DNA of 34,485 nt from Hoeflea sp. BRH_c9. Its GTDB lineage: Bacteria > Pseudomonadota > Alphaproteobacteria > Rhizobiales > Rhizobiaceae. Of this stretch, positions 26,157 to 32,558 are shown piece by piece; position 1 is the stretch's first letter; each line of letters begins with the position of its first letter. A model generated the notes under the pieces. That model was given only the letters and a program-made list of their open reading frames with translations, was not told the origin of the DNA and made no database searches. The stretch lies in NCBI GenBank assembly GCA_000961635.1, contig LADQ01000260.1, forward strand, positions 1 through 34,485, written 5' to 3'. The position numbers were made by a program, and so were the translations under genes.

Positions 26157-26180
26157 GGAATTGGCTGCCTTTCCAATTCC
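26157..26180. promoter_or_regulatory. 8-bp hairpin between restriction enzyme and NOV_C genes
   Basis: GGAATTGG (26157-26164) and CCAATTCC (26173-26180) are perfect inverted repeats around an 8-base loop, 9 bases past the restriction enzyme stop. No T-run follows on the plus strand, so it may be a weak attenuator or message-stability element rather than a terminator. Confidence 0.45.
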
Positions 26181-26206
26181 AAAACCAAAATCTGGGGGTG
26201 GGGAAA

Positions 26207-27190
26207 ATGACAAATCAAAAGCTGGTCTTTATCAATGTGGGGTGGATGGTCCATTACAAGGGACCAGATGGCGACAAGGCTGAGGGCAACTTTCGATTTC
26301 TGAAGACCAACGCAACAGCACATGAATCCTGGAATTTTGAAGACCTCAAGGGGAAGCTCTACGGCTACGTACCCAGGTCCGCTAAGGTGAACATAAGAAA
26401 GCTGGGAGCGAAGGCGAAGGACGACGTTGCGACCGACGTCACTGTGGTTTGGATTTCACGCAATCCGCGCACAAAAAAGACAACGATCATCGGATGGTAC
26501 AAAGGGGCCACGATTCACCGTGAGGCGAAGCATCTGCAACTGGAGCGCGCTCCAGGAAAAACCGTCGGCTACCAGATAGAGGCAGCCACAAACAATGGAC
26601 TTCTCCTGCCTGTAGACGCTCGTCAATTTCTCATCCCCACGGCAAAAGAACCCGGCAATCTGGGCATGAGTCCAATTTGGTACGGAAAAGACGGGGCCTT
26701 TAACGATGCCGTTATGGCCTACGTCATTGGCGGCCGAAAATCCACAGGTCGAGGCAAATCACCGCGGCAGACAGACCCAGAACTACGTAGGAAGATCGAA
26801 CAGGCAGCAGTGGACCATGCCATAGCATATTTCACATCCTCCGCTGGCGGCTCTCGGCGCGTTGAATCGGTAGAGCGCGACGGCGCAGGCTGGGACCTAG
26901 AGGCGTTTTCTGACACCGATGAGACATTGAAAATCGAGGTGAAGGGACTTTCGGGCAAAGAACTCGTGGTCGAACTCACGCCAAATGAATATGCGAAGAT
27001 GCAATCGACCGAGCACCGAATGAACTACATCATTTACATCCTGTCCGAGGCACTTACGAAAAATGCTCAGTCTCATATTTTTCGGCACGATGCGTTGCTA
27101 TCAAAAGCCAAAAACCTAGTCTGGATAAACGATTCAGGGCAGACCTTGAATATCAAAGAACTGGTGGCGGCTCGACTATCCGTTAATTGA
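26207..27190 (+). CDS. NOV_C (DUF3883) domain protein, predicted nuclease-like defence factor
   Basis: The product is about 327 residues from an ATG at 26207; a GTG three codons earlier is possible. The C-terminal 110 residues fit the NOV_C/DUF3883 domain: VDHAIAYFTSSAGGSRRVES, GAGWDLEAF, LKIEVKGLSG and VELTPNEYAKM. The Asp of GWDLE and the Glu-x-Lys of IEVKG match a PD-(D/E)xK nuclease site. The N-terminal 190 residues (VFINVGWMVHYKG, TTIIGWYKGATIHRE) form an uncharacterised, beta-rich domain that may read DNA or a nucleotide. It lies 59 bases after the type ISP gene and just before a 5'-nucleotidase gene, so it is likely part of the same defence operon. Nuclease activity is inferred from the motif. 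Confidence 0.72.
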   Translation: MTNQKLVFINVGWMVHYKGPDGDKAEGNFRFLKTNATAHESWNFEDLKGKLYGYVPRSAKVNIRKLGAKAKDDVATDVTVVWISRNPRTKKTTIIGWYKGATIHREAKHLQLERAPGKTVGYQIEAATNNGLLLPVDARQFLIPTAKEPGNLGMSPIWYGKDGAFNDAVMAYVIGGRKSTGRGKSPRQTDPELRRKIEQAAVDHAIAYFTSSAGGSRRVESVERDGAGWDLEAFSDTDETLKIEVKGLSGKELVVELTPNEYAKMQSTEHRMNYIIYILSEALTKNAQSHIFRHDALLSKAKNLVWINDSGQTLNIKELVAARLSVN

Positions 27191-27209
27191 CGCGAAGGAG
27201 GTCGAATAT

Positions 27210-28169
27210 TTGACCGAGGATACTTCGTTGGAAGAACTCAAGGAACAACTGCGTCAGAGACCACTGAGGATTGGGGTCTCCACGCGCGCCCTATTTGATC
27301 TCGAAGAGGAACACGGCGTCTTTGTTGAGGAAGGCGTTGAAGCTTATGCCCGAATGCAGCTGGAGCGCGAAACGATACCCATCGGCAAAGGTGCGGGTTT
27401 CGAGGTTATAGAACGGCTTCTGAAATTAAACGAGCCAGCCCAAAAGCCATACGTCCAGGTTGTCCTTCTGTCCAAGAATTCGCCCGATCTTTCATTGCGC
27501 GCGTTCCACTCCATCAAGGATTATGGGCTGGCCGTCATCACGGGAAGCTTCACCAGCGGAGCATCATTAGGCCCTTTCATTCCAGCTTGGGAAATCGACC
27601 TCTTTCTTTCAAACGATGGCACAGATGTCCAAGCTGCTGTTAATGCGAAGGCAGCAGCAGCGAAGCTTGGCCCTGTGTCCACAACATGGGAATGCCACAC
27701 TAGCGATGAAGTCCGCATCGCGTTCGACGGGGACGCCGTCGTGTTCAGCGCCGAGTCCGATGAAATCTACAAGGCTCAAGGACTGGAAGCGTTCCGCCGA
27801 CACGAGCAGGAAAACGCCCTGAAACCGATGGAGGGCGGCCCGTTTGGCGAGTTTTTGAAAAAGCTTTCAATCCTTCGGGCCATCTATTTGGGGGATGACG
27901 GGGTCAGCAAGGTGCGTATCGGAATTGTCACCGCCCGCGACAGCGAAGCCCATGCACGCGTGATCCATACCTTGAGGGCGTGGGGAACACCGGCCGACGA
28001 GGCCCATTTCGTCGGCACATGGCCAAAGGCCCCGATCCTCAAGGCCTTTGGCGCACATATCTTCTTCGATGATCAGGAAAAGCATGTGCTGGGTGCCGCT
28101 GGCGTCGTTCCGTCAGGCCATGTTCCAGGGCCGCATGATCCAGACAAGCCAATTATTCCGGGTGGATGA
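27210..28169 (+). CDS. Cytosolic 5'-nucleotidase-I (NT5C1) family protein
   Basis: The 319-residue product matches the family of animal cytosolic 5'-nucleotidase IA and its bacterial relatives. It opens LRIGVSTRALFDLEEEHGVF, then VQVVLLSKNSPDLSLRAFHS, then ITGSFTSGASLGPFIPAWEI. The catalytic-type aspartates lie in VRIAFDGDAVVFSAESDE, followed by GIVTARDSEAHARVIHTLRA and the metal-site FFDDQEKH near the C-terminus. It should hydrolyse a nucleoside 5'-monophosphate. The start is a TTG with GGAGG 7 bases upstream, 19 bases after the NOV_C gene, so it is co-transcribed with the restriction genes. Similar genes are usually metabolic; here nucleotide depletion or signal breakdown in defence is a possibility. 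Confidence 0.88.
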   Translation: MTEDTSLEELKEQLRQRPLRIGVSTRALFDLEEEHGVFVEEGVEAYARMQLERETIPIGKGAGFEVIERLLKLNEPAQKPYVQVVLLSKNSPDLSLRAFHSIKDYGLAVITGSFTSGASLGPFIPAWEIDLFLSNDGTDVQAAVNAKAAAAKLGPVSTTWECHTSDEVRIAFDGDAVVFSAESDEIYKAQGLEAFRRHEQENALKPMEGGPFGEFLKKLSILRAIYLGDDGVSKVRIGIVTARDSEAHARVIHTLRAWGTPADEAHFVGTWPKAPILKAFGAHIFFDDQEKHVLGAAGVVPSGHVPGPHDPDKPIIPGG

Positions 28170-28227
28170 CGTTGCAACGCAGAGGGAATCAGATAGCCTA
28201 GTTCAACCTGAAGGGGAGGAATAAGAA

Positions 28228-28536
28228 TTGGCATTTACAAATAAGGACGCATCCATTGTTCTGGGTATGGTCGGACGAGGAGATAAGCGCCACGACATCG
28301 CGGCATGGTTCGGTGAAAATCAAGCGCGGATTGCCGAGATTGAACAAGGTCAATATGGTAATTTGCAAGCTGCGCCGGAAATCGATCTGCCGCCGAAGGG
28401 CGCACCTGGACCAAAGGGCCGACGGCTAAGAAGCAGGGCGATCAAAGCAGTTGAGGCACTTGAACAAAACGACGCGGCCGCTGCGCTGAAGATTCTCAAG
28501 GATGCCTTGGCCGATTTCGCTAAGAACCAAGCCTAA
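28228..28536 (+). CDS. Small helix-turn-helix-like protein of unknown function
   Basis: This 102-residue protein starts at a TTG with GGGGAGG about 8 bases upstream, a strong ribosome site. The N-terminal half (IVLGMVGRGDKRHDIAAWFG, then NQARIAEIEQGQYG) looks like a resolvase-type or homeodomain-like helix-turn-helix: a helix, 'RGDKRHDIAAWFGENQARIAEI', split here for length. A Gly/Pro linker (PPKGAPGPKGRR) leads to a C-terminal helix pair. It ends the plus-strand operon 59 bases after the nucleotidase gene, and its stop overlaps by four bases the stop of the convergent methyltransferase gene. It may regulate the restriction operon, as controller proteins do, but that is only inferred. Confidence 0.6.
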   Translation: MAFTNKDASIVLGMVGRGDKRHDIAAWFGENQARIAEIEQGQYGNLQAAPEIDLPPKGAPGPKGRRLRSRAIKAVEALEQNDAAAALKILKDALADFAKNQA

Positions 28537-29150
28537 AGATAGTCACCAGGCCGCTCTAACGACCTTCTGCAGGGCGGAATCCATGCCAATCGCGGAGAGC
28601 TAGGAGCGGCTTCTTTGTTCCACACGAACCATGCATATCCAGTGGCTGTCGATGCCTTCTGATCAACGCGCCCCCGTACCATTGGAACCCGCTCAGAAAA
28701 CTGCGCGAAAATGGAAGGCGGATTGCTCCGAAATATCGCCTCGTAGCGCCCTATGCTTTCAAGAAACACGGTTCTCGCCAAAATCGCCACACCGCAACGC
28801 GCAACCGTCATTGCGCGCAGCACAAACTCTTCCGCAAGTCGGAACGGAGGGTTTGTTATGACCCAGTCGTGTGATCGGGCCTCGTAGGGGAACGTAAGGA
28901 AGTCTCTGATTTCCCCATACCCATATGAGTAGGCGTCGGCGGAATCCACCACCTCAAAGTACTCCGACAGCGGGCGGGACATGTATCCGCGACCACAAGC
29001 GGGCTCGAGGCATGTCAGAGTTCGAGCATCTTCAGCTCCTATGACATGTTCAATCAAAGACCTCGTCGCCCATGGGGGCGTTGGGAAATCATCAGGACTA
29101 TCTGCTGGCTCATTCCGCTGAGCCATAACCGCGTGTGAAGTATTTTGCAT
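28533..29150 (-). CDS. Phage-type N6-adenine DNA methyltransferase-like protein
   Basis: The product is 205 residues from an ATG with AAGGA 4 bases upstream. DDFPTPPWATRSLIEH is the usual opening of small phage and plasmid methylases. Motif I is LTCLEPACGRGYMSRPL, and motif IV is HDWVITNPPFRLAEEF, the NPPF of N6-adenine enzymes. The C-terminal part (TGYAWFVWNKEAA) fits as well. No separate target-recognition domain is visible, so specificity is probably short and simple. It is convergent with the restriction operon and divergent from the mob genes. It may protect the element from host restriction after transfer, or be a stand-alone methylase. Confidence 0.82.
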   Translation of the reverse strand: MQNTSHAVMAQRNEPADSPDDFPTPPWATRSLIEHVIGAEDARTLTCLEPACGRGYMSRPLSEYFEVVDSADAYSYGYGEIRDFLTFPYEARSHDWVITNPPFRLAEEFVLRAMTVARCGVAILARTVFLESIGRYEAIFRSNPPSIFAQFSERVPMVRGRVDQKASTATGYAWFVWNKEAAPSSPRLAWIPPCRRSLERPGDYL

Positions 29151-29342
29151 CCGTCCTTCTAGGCTCCTATTTCAGATAAGGGAATCTTCTTTTTCTGTTC
29201 CGCTGCATCTTCTCAAACATTCATAGTCGCTCGGCATGGCGTGAAGCTGGTCGTTAAGAAGAGCATAAGTTGCCGCCGGCGATTTCCTGGTCGACAATTC
29301 CAATGTGGACACAGCGTTTCGAGTGACTTCGGTTGCCAGCCA

Positions 29343-29386
29343 TGCGCGTGTGCCCACACGCGCAGCAGGCCAAGGGGCTAACCCCT
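29343..29386. other. oriT-like region: two inverted repeats upstream of mobC
   Basis: The 10-bp arms TGCGCGTGTG (29343-29352) and CACACGCGCA (29355-29364) are perfect around CC. A second repeat AGGGG-CTAA-CCCCT (29373-29386) follows 8 bases later. They end 27 bases before the mobC-like start. Paired hairpins beside a nick site just upstream of mobilisation genes are the usual oriT layout. The open frame that runs through them is not a real extension of mobC. The nick site cannot be named. The rest of the 29151-29413 gap shows no gene. Confidence 0.55.
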
Positions 29387-29413
29387 GTGGAACCCCAAGA
29401 GAAAGGTGACCGG

Positions 29414-29698
29414 ATGAAAGAGAAATCCATACGCTTCAGAGTCTCCAACGATGAGAAGGCCAAAATCGAAGACTTCGCCCTCCTAACAGGAAGGCCGATG
29501 TCCGAAATTCTGCGCTTGGCAGTGGTTGACGCAATGCGTGGTGATGTCCCAGGCACAGAGGCACGTCGGATTTGGGCCGACGTCAGACGATACAGCAATG
29601 CCCTCCTGCACGTGATTGATACGCGCCCTATCAACATTCTCCACCTCCGCGCAGCCTGTACCAATCTCCGCAATGCAGCGCAGCAGTTGGTGCAATGA
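29414..29698 (+). CDS. MobC-like ribbon-helix-helix mobilisation accessory protein
   Basis: The product is 94 residues, starting MKEKSIRFRVSNDEKAKIED. It has the ribbon-helix-helix strand (KSIRFRVS) and helices (DEKAKIEDFALLTGRPMSEI), followed by the MobC-type C-terminal helical region NILHLRAACTNLRNAAQQLV. Such proteins bind oriT and help the relaxase open the nick site. I chose the ATG at 29414 because AAAGGTG lies upstream; an open frame 27 codons longer runs through the oriT-like palindromes and is rejected. The stop overlaps the relaxase ATG (ATGA), so the two are translated together. Confidence 0.78.
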   Translation: MKEKSIRFRVSNDEKAKIEDFALLTGRPMSEILRLAVVDAMRGDVPGTEARRIWADVRRYSNALLHVIDTRPINILHLRAACTNLRNAAQQLVQ

Positions 29699-30660
29699 CG
29701 GTGATCATCAAATCACTCCGCATTCGATCGAAGTCTGGAATTAGTCGGATCATTCGGCACCTGCAAAACGGAGATGAAAACGAACAGGTCGCGTTTCTCC
29801 GTGGTACCCCCGCGGACATCAGAGACATGCAGCGCGACGCTATGGCTAGGAGTACGACATATTCAGTGCGCCATTGGATCATAGCGCCCCACGAGGCCAC
29901 GACACGCCCGCAGATTCGGTACGTGCTGATGATGTTGGCCAAGGAGTTTGGATTCGACGCTGATCGTGCTGTCGTTGTTGAGCATTGCAAGAAACGTGCA
30001 ACGGCAGACGCTGCGGACGTTCATTGGCACGTGCTGGTCGGCGAGATCGATCCCGCTACCGGGCGCGTCCTAAGAACGTCCTTTGATCGCATTATTCATG
30101 AACTCGTCGCTCGGGTGAGTGAGTACAAATTCGGCCACGCTTTCGTGCAGGGCAAGCACACCAAAACGGTCATCAGAGGACTGCGCAAACGGAAACTTGG
30201 CTGCATTGCCGACAGGCTCGAAACGCTGGTCGGCACAGAGACGACAGTTCCCTTGGAAGCCTTCACTCACGCGCAGCATCAAGAAAAAAAACGGCTCGGC
30301 CTAGACTTGCCCGCATTGCGCCAAGCCGTAAAGACCGCCACCGACACCGCCACATCAAGGGCTGATCTCGTGGAGAAACTGGCAGCATCTGGGATGACGG
30401 TGATGGTTGGCGAAAAGCCAAACACATGGATTGTCAGAGATGACCAAAACAATCTCATCGGCGCTTTACATCGACTGGCGTCGAAACGAAAATCCGAAAT
30501 AAACCAACTACTGACAGAAACGCCAGCGGTGGAAGCGGAGCCGATCACAGCGCCACCTCTTGTTCCAGACTTCACGTCTTTTCAGGAATCCGAGACCTCT
30601 TTCCAGCGGGCTGAAAACAGCAGTTCACGGTCAGAATTACTCGACCAGCTTAGGAGACTA
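29695..30660 (+). pseudogene. Relaxase (MobA/VirD2-type), 5' part of a gene split by an IS
   Basis: Codons 1-322 of a relaxase. The N-terminal domain includes SVRHWIIAPHEATTRPQIRY, AVVVEHCKKRATADAADVHW and the metal-binding His-x-His in VHWHVLVGEIDPATGRVL, typical of HUH relaxases of the MOB P/Q type. The reading frame runs on past 30660 for a few codons into the IS (GRGLIMAQT, stop at 30690). Removing the IS and one TA copy joins codon 322 in frame to 31497-32021, giving an intact gene of 496 codons. The catalytic half is therefore still expressed as a C-terminally truncated protein that might keep some nicking activity. mobC overlaps it upstream. Confidence 0.85.
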
Positions 30661-31424
30661 GGCCGTGGACTCATAATGGCGCAGACGTAGCCTGATGCAA
30701 GCGAGCTTGGCCATTGCGAGGAAGGTTGAGCCGAGCTTGTCGTATCGCGTGGCTATGCGTCTGTAAAATTTGAGTTTGTTGAAGAAGCGTTCGATCAGAT
30801 TGCGCTGCTTGTAAAGCCATGGCGAGAAGCAGATCGGGCTTGTCCGGTTGGGTTTCGGCGGGATGTTTGCCCATCCGCCTTGCTTGGACACCAGCTCGCG
30901 CAGCCAATCGGCGTCATACGCCTTGTCGGCGAGCACCATCTGCCCCTTGCAAATCCCTTCGAGCAGTACTCCCGCCGCCTGGATGTCATGGGTCTGGCCA
31001 GGCGTGATGGTGAGCCTCACCGGCAGGCCATTGCCGTCCGTCAGAGCATGGATTTTCGTAGTAAGACCACCCCGGCTTCGTCCAAGACATCGATCCGGGT
31101 GGCTTTTTTTAAAGTCGCCGCAGAATGATGGACACGCACTGAGGTGCCGTCGATCATCCGCACGTCGCCATCGTAAGCATCTGTAATCGCATCCATGATC
31201 CGGTCCCAGACGCCAGCCTTGGTCCAGCGCCGGAAACGGTTGTAGCAGGTTGTGTGCGGACCATAGCGCTCCGGCAGGTCGCGCCATGGCGACCCGGAAC
31301 GCAACACCCAGAAGATGCCATTCAGCACCCGCCGGTCATCCACACGCGGCACACCGCGGGGCTTGTTGGGAAGAAGCGGCGCGATCACGCGCCATTCGAA
31401 TTCGGTCAGATCATAACGGCTCAT
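30658..31424 (-). CDS. IS5-family (IS427-like) transposase, two frames joined by programmed frameshift
   Basis: Frame A (31424-31041) starts MSRYDLTEFEWRVIAPLLP at an ATG with GGAGG upstream and carries the first catalytic Asp in VRMIDGTSVRVHHSAATL. Frame B (ending 30658) continues with GRSRGGLTTKIHALTDGNGL, the second Asp in VLADKAYDADWLRELV, and the Glu of the DDE triad in RNLIERFFNKLKFYRRIATR. The frames meet at a run of seven A (complement of 31104-31110), the classic slippery string for a ribosomal frameshift in this group. The stop codon TAG of frame B is made by the target-site TA and the preceding base. Both frames look intact, so the IS may be active. Confidence 0.88.
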
Positions 31425-31494
31425 CAATACCTCCAATCCGGAGGTTGAATCACGTCGCTGATAATCTGTGAACCCCGTTTATGAGTTCACGGCC
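30661..31494. mobile_element. IS5/IS427-like insertion sequence, 834 bp, inside the relaxase gene
   Basis: The ends are GGCCGTGGACTCATAA (left) and, on the complement of the right end, GGCCGTGAACTCATAA: 16-bp terminal inverted repeats with one mismatch. The 2-bp target repeat TA flanks it at 30659-30660 and 31495-31496, as in the IS427 group. The interior is entirely the two-frame transposase. Removing it restores the relaxase frame exactly. Confidence 0.9.
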
Positions 31495-31496
31495 TA

Positions 31497-32021
31497 GAAC
31501 AGACGTCATTGATAGACGCGAATATCGAAATTGATAAATATAGGGAATCCTCAGAACTGAGAGAGCAGCGCAAGAAACTGAGAAACCAAAATGCCGAATT
31601 GAAGTCTCTGCGAGATGAAAGGTGGAACAAATTCGAGGAGTTGCAAATCGCGGAAAAAATGCGTTGGTGGTTTTATCCACTCGGAATTGCCGCAAAACGA
31701 AAAAACAAAGCGAAATCCCTTCAACATCAGATTGAGATTGCTGACAAGAAAATCAAAGCTCACACTAATTCGATTGCAATCTGCGAATCCCAAATATTCA
31801 GATCAGAAATGGCCGGAAAAGACGCCTATCGAGAGCTGGTTCATCACCTGACCGCCCGAAAAAGGGCTGCGCAGAAAAATATTGAAGTCGTCGCTGCTGC
31901 GCGTGAAATTCTGACGTCTCATCCAAAATTATCGGTAACCGGCATAGATGATCTTTTGGAGATTGCGAATAATCACGCCAAGGAAACGAACGGCGTAAGC
32001 GGTACGAGTGTTGTGATTTGA
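31497..32021 (+). pseudogene. Relaxase gene, 3' part after the IS
   Basis: Codons 323-496 of the split relaxase, in frame with 29695-30660 once the IS and one TA copy are removed. The product is a helical, Lys/Glu-rich tail: a coiled-coil-like ELREQRKKLRNQNAELKSLR, and EKMRWWFYPLGIAAKRKNKA, which could be a membrane-touching or protein-binding patch. A TTG at 31509 leaves a 170-codon open frame, but no ribosome site precedes it. I think it is not translated separately. Confidence 0.8.
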
Positions 32022-32256
32022 TCCGCTTACCAAACCCGGATGCGCGGGAACTTCACTAAGCTGACGACATCAGTTTACTAGGCTTTTCTACTACGCATGG
32101 TAAAGTTCGATGGTAAAGTCATGCGGGTTTAAATCATTGAATAAATTGAATTATCTTTTTTGTTGCCACAGGTGAATTTTTGCACCACCATTTTTGTATC
32201 GGACGAATAAATCAAAGTTATTCCCCGATCGCGTTGGGAAGGTGAGGCACATTCAC

Positions 32257-32304
32257 CCGCCAGTCTGGCGGCTGCCCCAATCGTCGTAGGCTGTCAGCTG
32301 GCGG
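32257..32304. promoter_or_regulatory. Inverted repeat plus direct repeat ahead of the small gene, possible operator
   Basis: CCGCCAG-T-CTGGCGG is a perfect 7-bp inverted repeat at 32257-32271. CTGGCGG occurs again at 32298-32304, just before the ribosome site GGGGGAG. The arrangement suits an operator for the recombinase operon or an accessory att-binding site. The rest of the 32022-32317 gap is A/T-rich and shows no gene. Confidence 0.4.
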
Positions 32305-32317
32305 GGGAGAACCTCCT

Positions 32318-32557
32318 ATGAATACGAACAACAAATCTGAAGCCATAATCGGCTTCTCAGAACGCAAAGACGCGGCTGTGGTAGCCGACAGCAAGAGAAC
32401 TACGCAGCGCGTTTCGCGCTTTGGCGCTGCAAAAATGAAGATTACGTATAATCACAATATCAGTACCCACAGAGCTGATCTTGAGAAGATATTTGGTGAA
32501 ATAGCGAACGGAATTGGTCGAGCGATAGCCCGAGTTGACCATGAAAGAGAGACGTGA
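32318..32557 (+). CDS. Small basic protein, candidate recombination directionality factor
   Basis: The 79-residue product begins MNTNNKSEAIIGFSERKDAA and is basic in the middle (DSKRTTQRVSRFGAAKMK), with a helical C-terminus (LEKIFGEIANGIGRAIARVD). GGGGGAG lies 8 bases before the ATG. Its stop is one base before the recombinase ATG at 32559, so the two genes are translationally coupled. Large serine recombinases need a small partner protein for excision, often encoded beside them. Position and size fit, but no family is recognised and the protein could instead be a regulator. Confidence 0.5.
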   Translation: MNTNNKSEAIIGFSERKDAAVVADSKRTTQRVSRFGAAKMKITYNHNISTHRADLEKIFGEIANGIGRAIARVDHERET

Positions 32558-32558
32558 A

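Noticed and set aside
29333-29413. 27-codon N-terminal extension of the mobC-like gene
   Set aside because: It runs through the oriT-like palindromes and the ATG at 29414 has its own ribosome site.
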